A DNA stretch of 64,000 nt from the NCBI RefSeq assembly GCF_003402575.1, contig NZ_BGZJ01000001.1, positions 682,001-746,000 on the forward strand, in the 5' to 3' direction. Below, in pieces: positions 39,031 through 46,692 of this stretch. Within the stretch, counting starts at the first letter, position 1. The number at the start of each line of letters is the position of its first letter. A model generated the notes under the pieces. The model did no database searches. It had not been told where the DNA came from and worked only from the letters and a program-made list of their open reading frames with translations. The DNA comes from Mesosutterella multiformis (lineage in GTDB: Bacteria; Pseudomonadota; Gammaproteobacteria; Burkholderiales; Burkholderiaceae_F). Made by a program: the position numbers and the translations under genes.

Positions 39031-39957
39031 ATGACAGAGGAAGAGATTCACGCCTGGATCACCTTTTCCACGGTACCCGACATGGGGCTTGAGGATGCCG
39101 TACGGCTGCTGGGGGACTTCGGGTCCCCCGGAGCGGTTCTCGATTCAAGCCTGAGTGAGCTTCGGCATGCGGTGACCGATGAACTCGCCCGCCGTATCGC
39201 GTCAGGTCCCGAGGATGAGCAGGCTGAGGTGATCGAGAAGACGGAGGACTGGCTTCGGCGGACCTCCGGTTCCTTCGTAATCTCCATCGCGGATGAGGAT
39301 TTTCCCCGCGGGCTCTTTGAAACCGGATGCTCGCCTCTCGTGCTTTACGGACTCGGGGACCGGAAGCTGCTCAGAAGACGGCTGCTTGCCATTCTGGGGA
39401 CGCGTCACCCGTCCGCCGAGGGAGAGCGGGACGCTTATGAATTCGGAGCGGCGCTGGAAAAAGTGGGACTCACGCTTCTCTCCTCCATGATGGAGGGGGT
39501 TGAGGCCGCAAGTCTCCGGGGAGCGCTCGCGGATCCGGCAGGCGCCGCCGTGGTGCTCTGCGCCTCGCCTCTGAACCGGGTGTACCCGGCGTCCCTTAAG
39601 CCCATCATGATGAAGACGGCGAAGCAGGGACTCCTGCTCAGCGCGACACCGATCGGCGAATCCCTGACCCCGGAGCGGCTCGAACTCCGGTACCGGTATC
39701 TCGCCGGGATGGCAGACGCTGTGCTGCTGATGGAAGCCTCGGCTCACTCCAAGGCGATTCCGGTCGCGAAGACTGCGGGATCCTACGGGAGGGACACTCT
39801 CGCGGTTCCCGGTAACATTCACCTGCCGCTTTCCAAGGGCCCCAACCGGCTGATCCGCAGCGGGGCGAGGCTAGTTGAAAGCGTACAGGACATCGCTGGC
39901 GAGATCCGGGGACTGTCGGAGCGGATCCCGAGGCTCTCGGATGATCTCCGTTCCTAG
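39031..39957 (+). CDS. dprA: DprA/Smf-like DNA-processing protein, divergent
   Basis: 308 residues, with a DprA-type Rossmann fold core. LAILGTRHPSAEG corresponds to the GSR motif, LLSSMMEGVEAASLRGAL to the SGxAxGID..AH motif, NRVYPASL to the YP motif, and DTLAVPGNIHLPLSKGPNRLIRSGA to the conserved late block. Several key positions differ: the histidine of the second motif is missing and FPxRNR is replaced by LELRYRYLAG. DprA loads RecA on incoming single strands in transformation. The C-terminal winged helix is short or absent. It is divergent from def and followed by topB. Confidence 0.82.
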   Translation: MTEEEIHAWITFSTVPDMGLEDAVRLLGDFGSPGAVLDSSLSELRHAVTDELARRIASGPEDEQAEVIEKTEDWLRRTSGSFVISIADEDFPRGLFETGCSPLVLYGLGDRKLLRRRLLAILGTRHPSAEGERDAYEFGAALEKVGLTLLSSMMEGVEAASLRGALADPAGAAVVLCASPLNRVYPASLKPIMMKTAKQGLLLSATPIGESLTPERLELRYRYLAGMADAVLLMEASAHSKAIPVAKTAGSYGRDTLAVPGNIHLPLSKGPNRLIRSGARLVESVQDIAGEIRGLSERIPRLSDDLRS

Positions 39958-40014
39958 CTGTGTCTGTAACTGTTATGCTGAAAAAAGCAAGGACCTTTTA
40001 TTACTGAGCGCTTT

Positions 40015-42606
40015 ATGGGCAAAAAACTAATCATCGCTGAAAAACCCTCCGTCGCGACCGACCTGCAGAAAGTGATCGGCGGCATGGAGCGGATCAAGAC
40101 CGAAGCCGGAGATTATTTCGAGGGTGATCAGTACGTTGTGGCGAGTGCCGTTGGACATCTGCTGGAGCTTGCTGTTCCTGAGAAATACGATGTGAAGCGC
40201 GGCAAATGGACGTTTGCCCATCTGCCCCTCATTCCGCCGGAGTTCGAGCTGAAGCCGATCACGAAGACGGCTTCCCGCCTGAAGCTCCTCGCTAAGCTGA
40301 TCAAGCGTAAGGACATAACGGGTCTTATCAATGCATGCGATGCGGGACGCGAAGGTGAGCTGATCTTCCGCTACATCGTGCAGGCAACCCACGCGAAGCA
40401 GCCGATTCAGAGACTGTGGCTTCAGTCGATGACCCCGGGGTCGATCCGGGAAGCGTTCGCGCATCTGAGAAGCGATGAGGAAATGCAGCCGCTCGCCCAG
40501 GCGGCCAAGAGCCGATCTGAGGCTGACTGGCTGGTCGGCATCAACGGAACCCGCGCGCTCACCGCGTTCAATAATAAGAACGGCGGTTTCTTCCTTACGA
40601 CGGTCGGCCGCGTGCAGACGCCGACGCTCGCCGTCGTGGTGAACCGCGAGGCTGAGATCCGGGCTTTCAAGCCGAAGAATTACTGGCAGGTCGAGGCGAC
40701 ATTCGGCGCCCGGTCCGGCAGCTACACCGGTGTCTGGTTTGATCCCCAGGCAAAGAAGGATGAGACCGGCGAGAAGAAGTCAGACCGCATCTGGGATAAG
40801 GCTGAGGCTGAGGCCGTCAAGGCCCGCTGCGAAGGGAAAGAGGGCACGGTGACCGAAGTGTCGAAGCGCGTGAAGCACGCCGCGCCGCCCCTTTTTGACC
40901 TCACCACGCTGCAGCGTGAAGCGAATAACCGCTTCGGTTTTACCGCGAAGACCACGCTTGCCATCGCCCAGTCCCTCTACGAAAAGCATAAGGTTCTCTC
41001 CTACCCGAGAACCGACGCGAAATGTCTTCCGACCGATTACGTCGATGACGCCAAAAAGACGCTTGACCTGCTCAGCCAGCTGCCGCAGTTCAGCAGCATC
41101 GCGCGTAAGCCGCTTGAGAACAGCTGGGTGAAGCCGAACCCCCGTATTTTCAATACCGAGAAGATCAGTGACCACTTCGCGCTGGTGCCGCTGCCGGATC
41201 ACCTCCCGAGCAAGCTTTCGGACGTCGAGGCGAAGGTCTATGACCTGATCGCGAAGCGCTTTATGGCGGTGTTCTATCCGTCCGCCGAAGTGGATGAAAC
41301 GACCCGCGTGACGACGGTGGGCGAAGATCAGTTCCGGACCCGCGGCAAAGTGCTCGCGAAGGCCGGCTGGCGCGAGGTTTACGGCGGTCAGGGCGATACG
41401 GCCAATACGCTTCCGCCCGTCACTCCGAATGAAACGGTGAAGACCGGCGACATCGATATCCTCGACAAGGTGACGCAGCCTCCGGCGCGTTACACGGAAG
41501 CCACGCTGCTCTCCGCCATGGAAGGCGCGGGCAAGATGGTCGAGGATGACGCGCTTCGCTCCGCCATGCAGGACAAAGGCATCGGCACGCCGGCTACCCG
41601 CGCGGCCATTATTGAAGGCCTGATTCTGCAGAAGTACCTGATCCGCGAAGGACGCGAGCTGCGTCCGACCGCGAAGGGCATTGAGCTGCTTGCGCTCCTT
41701 AAGGGACTCAAGATTGAGGAACTGTCGGAACCGGAACTGACCGGCGAATGGGAGAGCCGTCTCGCTCAGATCGAGAAGGGGTCGCTTTCCCGCGAGGAAT
41801 TCATGGCCGGTATCCGCGATATGACGGAAAAGATCGTGGCCGCGGCGAAGCAGTACGAAGGTGAATCCGTGCCGCTCAGCAATCCGATTCATCTGAAGCA
41901 CCGCTGCCCGAAGTGCGGCGGTGAAGTGGTGGAAAACTTCCGCCGCTACGCCTGCACAAATCCGTCCTGCGACTTCAGTATCACCAAGCACCCGGGCGGC
42001 CGCACCTTTGAGCCCGAGGAAGTGGAGGAGCTGCTCGAGAAGAAGCAGATCGGTCCCCTGCAGGGGTTCGTAAGCAAAATGGGCCGGCCGTTCTCGGCCG
42101 TTCTGAAGTTGACGGCAGCCCCTGATTACAAGCTGGAATTTGTGTTTGATAATCCGACCCAGAGTGACGAAAATGCCGCTCCGGTGGATTTCTCAACACT
42201 GACCCCGATCGGCAAGTGCCCGGTATGCGGCGGCCGCGTGTTTGAGCTCCCGATGGCCTACGCCTGTGAGAACACCCAGAATACGGAAAAGAAGTGCACG
42301 TTCCGTACCGGGAAGGTGATCCTTCAGCAGACGGTGGCGCCTGAGCAGATCAAGAAGCTGCTTGAGACCGGAAAGACGGATCTCCTGACGGGGTTCGTTT
42401 CGAATAAGACGCACCGGAAATTCTCCGCTTACCTCGCACTGCAGAAGGGCGGCAAGGTCGGCTTTGAGTTCGAGGAGCGTGAGCCGAAGGCTGCCGGAGC
42501 GAAGAGCCGCACGAGGGCCGTGAGAAAGACGGCCGTGGCAGCGGAAGAAAAAGCCGCTCCCGTGAAGCGCCGCACCCGTACGGTGAAGAAAACCTCTGAA
42601 TCCTGA
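40015..42606 (+). CDS. topB: DNA topoisomerase III
   Basis: 863 residues, a type IA topoisomerase that decatenates DNA. The TOPRIM start is KKLIIAEKPSVATDL with DAGREGELIFR. Catalytic Tyr330 lies in VLSYPRTDAKCLP. VGRVQTPTLAVVVNREAEI and GIGTPATRAAIIEGLI are typical. Two C-terminal zinc-ribbon units follow: CPKCGG...CTNPSC (about 630-655), and CPVCGG with later cysteines (about 735-765). A lysine/arginine-rich tail ends the protein, which is longer than the 650-residue E. coli enzyme because of these additions. Confidence 0.95.
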   Translation: MGKKLIIAEKPSVATDLQKVIGGMERIKTEAGDYFEGDQYVVASAVGHLLELAVPEKYDVKRGKWTFAHLPLIPPEFELKPITKTASRLKLLAKLIKRKDITGLINACDAGREGELIFRYIVQATHAKQPIQRLWLQSMTPGSIREAFAHLRSDEEMQPLAQAAKSRSEADWLVGINGTRALTAFNNKNGGFFLTTVGRVQTPTLAVVVNREAEIRAFKPKNYWQVEATFGARSGSYTGVWFDPQAKKDETGEKKSDRIWDKAEAEAVKARCEGKEGTVTEVSKRVKHAAPPLFDLTTLQREANNRFGFTAKTTLAIAQSLYEKHKVLSYPRTDAKCLPTDYVDDAKKTLDLLSQLPQFSSIARKPLENSWVKPNPRIFNTEKISDHFALVPLPDHLPSKLSDVEAKVYDLIAKRFMAVFYPSAEVDETTRVTTVGEDQFRTRGKVLAKAGWREVYGGQGDTANTLPPVTPNETVKTGDIDILDKVTQPPARYTEATLLSAMEGAGKMVEDDALRSAMQDKGIGTPATRAAIIEGLILQKYLIREGRELRPTAKGIELLALLKGLKIEELSEPELTGEWESRLAQIEKGSLSREEFMAGIRDMTEKIVAAAKQYEGESVPLSNPIHLKHRCPKCGGEVVENFRRYACTNPSCDFSITKHPGGRTFEPEEVEELLEKKQIGPLQGFVSKMGRPFSAVLKLTAAPDYKLEFVFDNPTQSDENAAPVDFSTLTPIGKCPVCGGRVFELPMAYACENTQNTEKKCTFRTGKVILQQTVAPEQIKKLLETGKTDLLTGFVSNKTHRKFSAYLALQKGGKVGFEFEEREPKAAGAKSRTRAVRKTAVAAEEKAAPVKRRTRTVKKTSES

Positions 42607-42761
42607 GCGTTTTTTTGACCAACGGCAGGGGAGCTCAGCAGTTTTCCGTGCAATAACCCCTTTCTCTTCTGGTAGAGTTGTTCAAGGCTGTAACAAAAAT
42701 GACCGGGTGGCTCCGGCTGCCCGTTTGACAGGCTTTAGCCAGAAAAGCAAAGGGGAGAAGC

Positions 42762-43790
42762 ATGAACAGGAAACAGAAGTTGATCGCCGCGGCGGCCCTC
42801 GCCGCGGTTGCAGCAACCTGGGCCATTCCCGCTCAGGCAGGCCGGACGCTGAATGCCGTGAAGAGCCGCGGCATGGTGGTCTGCGGTGTGAATACCGCCG
42901 CGCCCGGATTCTCGGGAGCTGACAGCCGCGGGCACTGGAAGGGGCTCGATGTCGATATCTGCCGCGCGGTTGCCGCGGCCGTCCTGAAGGACGCGAATAA
43001 GGTGAAATTCGTGCCGCTCTCCTCTGAGCAGCGCTTCACCGCCCTGCAGTCCGGGCAGATTGATATCCTCGCCCGCAATACAACCTGGTCAATGTCCCGC
43101 GATGCCTCACAGGGCTCCGTTTTCGTCGCGATGGACTATCTCGACGGCCAGGGCTTCATGGTGCCGAAGAAGTACAAGATCCATTCCGCGAAGCAGCTGA
43201 ATAGCGCCACGATCTGCGTTCAGACCGGCACTTCAAGCGAAAAGAACCTCGCTGACTTTGCCCGCGCCAATAACATCAAGTACAAGCCCGTTGTCTTCAG
43301 CACCACGGAGGCAACCCAGGGCGCGTTCATTTCCGGCCGCTGCCAGGCCTACACCACGGACCGCTCGGACCTCGCTGGAGCAAGACTCCGCGCGAAGAAC
43401 CCGAACGACTATGTGATTCTTCCTGAAACCATCTCGAAGGAACCTCTCGGCATGGCAATCCGCCGCGGTGACGACGACTGGTTCCAGATCGTCCGCTGGT
43501 CCTTCTACACGATGGTGGAAGCCGAGGAACTGGGTATCACGCAGAAAAACGCGGATTCTCTCCGCTCCAGCAAGAATCCGAATGTCCGCCGCCTTCTTGG
43601 GCTTGAAGAGGATCTCGGGCGCATGATTGGTCTGGATAAACAGTGGTCTTACCGGATCATCAAGCAGGTCGGCAACTACGGCGAATCCTTTGAAGCGAAT
43701 CTCGGGCCGAAGACTCCTCTTGGCCTCAGCCGCGGTCTCAACCGGCTCTGGACGAAGGGCGGCATCCTGATCTCGCCTCCGATCCGCTGA
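42762..43790 (+). CDS. aapJ: General L-amino-acid ABC transporter, periplasmic binding protein (AapJ-like)
   Basis: 342 residues. The signal peptide (MNRKQKLIAAAALAAVAATW to AQA) is followed by the binding fold: GVNTAAPGFSGADSRGHWKG, DVDICRAVAAAVL, LARNTTWSMSRDA and DYLDGQGFMVPKK. LGLEEDLGRMIGL and a C-terminal GGILISPPIR match AapJ. It captures amino acids and delivers them to the permeases encoded next. A GGGGAG ribosome site precedes the ATG. The following 92-base gap holds a strong hairpin. Confidence 0.92.
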   Translation: MNRKQKLIAAAALAAVAATWAIPAQAGRTLNAVKSRGMVVCGVNTAAPGFSGADSRGHWKGLDVDICRAVAAAVLKDANKVKFVPLSSEQRFTALQSGQIDILARNTTWSMSRDASQGSVFVAMDYLDGQGFMVPKKYKIHSAKQLNSATICVQTGTSSEKNLADFARANNIKYKPVVFSTTEATQGAFISGRCQAYTTDRSDLAGARLRAKNPNDYVILPETISKEPLGMAIRRGDDDWFQIVRWSFYTMVEAEELGITQKNADSLRSSKNPNVRRLLGLEEDLGRMIGLDKQWSYRIIKQVGNYGESFEANLGPKTPLGLSRGLNRLWTKGGILISPPIR

Positions 43791-43816
43791 TGCATCTTTT
43801 TTAAGCAAGGACTCCT

Positions 43817-43855
43817 GCCGGCCGCCGCTCGGGGTAAGCCAGCGCCGCGGCCGGC
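43817..43855 (+). terminator. Intercistronic hairpin between the binding-protein and permease genes
   Basis: A perfect 9-base-pair GC stem (GCCGGCCGC / GCGGCCGGC) encloses 21 bases. Only a distant T run (about 43868-43873) follows, so partial termination or mRNA protection is more likely than a full stop. Binding proteins are commonly made in excess over their permeases this way. Confidence 0.6.
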
Positions 43856-43882
43856 TTCGCGTCTGAATTTTTTGGGGTGTCT

Positions 43883-45067
43883 ATGTTTTTCAGACCGAAA
43901 AAGGCTCAGCCTCAGGGTGATGCCGCCTGGCTCGCGCGTGAGCGCAGCAGGCGATTCCGGGAGCTGATGATTCAGCTTCTCGTTGCCGTGCTGTTCTTTG
44001 GATTTCTGTGGATTCTCTCCCGGAATGTCGCGGAGAATCTCGCGTCACGGAACATTCAGCATGGCTTCGCCTTTCTGATGAATGCCGCCGGTTTTGAGAT
44101 CGGCGAATCGATGATTCCTTTTCAGTCCTCAGACACGCTTCTGCGGGCATTTGGGATCGGTATTCTCAATACGCTGAAGGTTTCGGTCCTCGCGATTTTT
44201 TCCTCACTGCTGCTCGGCATTGTCATCGCGTTCATGAAGCTTTCGCGTCAGCCCGTGCTTCACGCGCTGGGCTGGGCCCATGTCGAGTTCTACCGGAATA
44301 TTCCGCTCATCATCGGGCTCCTCGCGATTTATCTCACCATCACGGAAATGCTCCCGGATATGGAGACCGTGATGAATTCGAGCGCGCCTGTCATGCTGGA
44401 TAAGGCGGGGCTGCAGTTCCCGGTGCCGCTGCATAACGGGATGGCGCTGCTTGCGGCGGCTGCCGTGGGGCTGATTGCCGGAGAGGCCGCACGCCGGGTG
44501 ACGCTTCGGAAATCCACCTTCCTCGTCGCCTGGGGGATCGCGTTCGGCGTTTTCTGCGTGACAGCGATTGCCGTGTGGCTGCTGTCAGGAGCGGTTTTTG
44601 GCTGGGCGCATCCCCATCTCGAAGGCTTTGTGGTGGAAGGGGGAGGCGCGCTGTCGCCCGAATTCCTCGCCCTCTGGCTGGGGCTCACGCTTTTCTCCTC
44701 GGCTCCGATCGCTGAGGTGATCCGGGCCGGTATTCTCTCGGTCGGCGAGGGACAGTGGCTTGCGGGCGAGGCGCTGGGGCTCTCTCCCGTGCAGACAGCG
44801 AGCTATGTGGTCTTTCCTCAGGCGATGAAGCTTTCGGTTCCGCCGCTCGCGAGCCAGTTCATGAATCTCACGAAGAATTCGTCGCTCGCCGTCGTGGTCG
44901 GCTATCCGGATGTTGTCTGCATCGGGAATACCTCGATCAACACGACGGGGCAGGCGCTCGAGATGATCTGCCTCATCATGCTCGTGTATCTCGTGCTGAA
45001 TCTCGTCACGTCCGTGATCATGAATCTCATCAATGCCCGGTTCTCCCGGGGGGAGGAGGAGAAATGA
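43883..45067 (+). CDS. aapQ: General L-amino-acid ABC transporter, permease (AapQ-like)
   Basis: 394 residues. Several membrane helices include an extra N-terminal block typical of AapQ. The NILNTLKVSVLAIFSSLLLGI segment opens the transport domain. FYRNIPLIIGLLAIY is the conserved first motif of polar amino-acid permeases, and the EAA loop is EALGLSPVQTASYVVFPQA. ATG 43883 is chosen, after GGGG; a GTG at 43877 is in frame. The stop overlaps the next start by four bases. Confidence 0.92.
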   Translation: MFFRPKKAQPQGDAAWLARERSRRFRELMIQLLVAVLFFGFLWILSRNVAENLASRNIQHGFAFLMNAAGFEIGESMIPFQSSDTLLRAFGIGILNTLKVSVLAIFSSLLLGIVIAFMKLSRQPVLHALGWAHVEFYRNIPLIIGLLAIYLTITEMLPDMETVMNSSAPVMLDKAGLQFPVPLHNGMALLAAAAVGLIAGEAARRVTLRKSTFLVAWGIAFGVFCVTAIAVWLLSGAVFGWAHPHLEGFVVEGGGALSPEFLALWLGLTLFSSAPIAEVIRAGILSVGEGQWLAGEALGLSPVQTASYVVFPQAMKLSVPPLASQFMNLTKNSSLAVVVGYPDVVCIGNTSINTTGQALEMICLIMLVYLVLNLVTSVIMNLINARFSRGEEEK

Positions 45068-46140
45068 AACGTTTTTCCCTGAACCCTGAGGCCCTCCGGA
45101 CACCGGCAGGAGCCGCCTCGGCAGCGTTTACGTTTGCCGCTCTGATTGCCCTGCTCTGGGGCGTCTGGCGCTTTATCGACTGGGGTGTCATCAACGCGGT
45201 TTTTCAGCCTGATTACGAAGCGTGCCACGCGTCTGACGGTGCCTGCTGGGGATTCGTCGCTGAAAAGTGGCGGATGATTATTTTCGGCCGATTCCCGTAC
45301 GAGGAGCAGTGGAGGCCTGCGGTCGGCACAGCGGTGATCGTGCTGATGCTGGTGCTCACGGCGGTGCCGAAATTCTGGTCGAGGCGCGGAGTCCGGGTGC
45401 TGGGTGCGGCCTGGGTGGCCGCCTTTGCCGTGTTCTTCTCGCTGATGTACGGCGGCGTTTTCGGGCTTTCTCCGGTCGACCCGGACTCCTGGGGCGGACT
45501 TCCTCTCACCGTGATTCTCACACTGATCGGCATGACGCTTTCCAGCCCGCTCGGCATTCTGCTCGCGATCGGGCGCCGCTCGAAGCTGCCGCTTGTAAGG
45601 ACACTTTCCACGGCTTATATCGAACTCGTCCGCGGCGTGCCGCTGATCACGGTGCTTTTCGTGGCGGCCTTCATTTTCCCGATCCTTCTGCCGATGGGAT
45701 TTGAGACTTCCACGTTCTGGCGCGTGGCGACCGCGATCGTGCTGTTCCAGGCGGCCTATATGGCGGAAACCGTCCGCGGCGGCCTTCAGGCAGTTCCTGC
45801 CGCTCAGATGTCGGCCGCGGAGTCACTCGGCCTCAGCCGCTTTCAGTGCTACGTGCACGTGTTGCTGCCGCAGGCGCTCGTCGCGATCATTCCGGCTTTT
45901 GTGAACAGCCTTCTTTCCACCTTTATGGATACGTCGCTTGTCACGGTTGTCTCTATGTATGATCTTCTCGGAAGCCTGAGGCTTGCGCTCGGAGATCCAG
46001 AGTGGAGAGAGTTCTTCGGAGTCGGCTATCTCTTTGTGGGCGCCATCTACTTTGCGTCTTCCCTTATGATGTCCGCTTACAGCCAGTGGCTGGAAAAACG
46101 CATGAAGACCGGGCGGGAAAATTCCGGCTCTGGTCTCTGA
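45064..46140 (+). CDS. aapM: General L-amino-acid ABC transporter, permease (AapM-like)
   Basis: 358 residues. The second membrane subunit shows LPLTVILTLIGMTLSSPLGI, YIELVRGVPLITVLFVAAF and the EAA loop ESLGLSRFQCYVHVLLPQA, ending in a cytoplasmic KRMKTGREN tail. I use the ATG at 45064, which overlaps the aapQ stop, rather than upstream starts inside aapQ. No ATPase gene (aapP) follows; the next gene is a DUF1857-like protein. Confidence 0.92.
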   Translation: MKRFSLNPEALRTPAGAASAAFTFAALIALLWGVWRFIDWGVINAVFQPDYEACHASDGACWGFVAEKWRMIIFGRFPYEEQWRPAVGTAVIVLMLVLTAVPKFWSRRGVRVLGAAWVAAFAVFFSLMYGGVFGLSPVDPDSWGGLPLTVILTLIGMTLSSPLGILLAIGRRSKLPLVRTLSTAYIELVRGVPLITVLFVAAFIFPILLPMGFETSTFWRVATAIVLFQAAYMAETVRGGLQAVPAAQMSAAESLGLSRFQCYVHVLLPQALVAIIPAFVNSLLSTFMDTSLVTVVSMYDLLGSLRLALGDPEWREFFGVGYLFVGAIYFASSLMMSAYSQWLEKRMKTGRENSGSGL

Positions 46141-46152
46141 GAGAGAAAAGAA

Positions 46153-46596
46153 GTGATCATTTTTGAGCATGTGCTGCAGCTGGAAGGTCTGAATCGGGAA
46201 AGCGTCTGGAGGGAGCTCGAGTGGCTTCTCCGGAATCCGAAGCTTGTGCTCGCGGGCTGCGACGAGTCGAGCGTGCAGGACACCGAAACAAGTGACGGCG
46301 GACGGTGGCTGAAGCGCACAAAGCGCTTTGGCGATCTGGTGATCGAGGATCAGGTTGCCCTGATCCCGGACAGCCGGGCGGAAATTCACGTCGCAGCAGG
46401 CCCCACCTGGCCCCGCAGCTGGCAGATCATCCGTCTTGAGGAAGCCGCGGATAAGGTACTCCTCACCTTCAGTTACGAGCAGGAAAATCCTCAGCCTTCC
46501 GAAAATCCTGTCTTCGATAAGCTTCGCAACGAGGCCTACCGGAATAAGGATCAGGCGCTCGTTGACCTGATCCGTCAGCGGGCAGCTCAGCACTGA
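46153..46596 (+). CDS. DUF1857 / AtaL-like SRPBCC-fold protein
   Basis: 147 residues. The opening IIFEHVLQLEGLNRESVWRE and RNPKLVLAGCDESSV resemble the AtaL-like DUF1857 family, which has a START/SRPBCC ligand-binding fold. The central FGDLVIEDQVALIPDSRAEI strands and a C-terminal helix fit that fold. The start is GTG with a GAGAG site. It lies 12 bases after aapM and before a terminator, so it is part of the transporter operon. Ligand and role are unknown. Confidence 0.7.
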   Translation: MIIFEHVLQLEGLNRESVWRELEWLLRNPKLVLAGCDESSVQDTETSDGGRWLKRTKRFGDLVIEDQVALIPDSRAEIHVAAGPTWPRSWQIIRLEEAADKVLLTFSYEQENPQPSENPVFDKLRNEAYRNKDQALVDLIRQRAAQH

Positions 46597-46601
46597 GGCA
46601 G

Positions 46602-46634
46602 CGCGCCGGCAGAGAAACCGGCGCGTTTCTTCTT
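46602..46634 (+). terminator. Terminator of the amino-acid transporter operon
   Basis: An 8-base-pair stem CGCGCCGG / CCGGCGCG with an eight-base loop is followed by TTTCTTCTT. It lies six bases after the DUF1857-like stop and upstream of tex. Confidence 0.8.
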
Positions 46635-46692
46635 CCATCCCTATTGATTTCTTTTGGGGGCGGCAGTTCCGGCTGCCGCTCCGGACACGGCT

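Noticed and set aside
40780-41991. 403-residue open frame antisense to topB
   Set aside because: Shadow; topB carries all catalytic motifs in the other strand.
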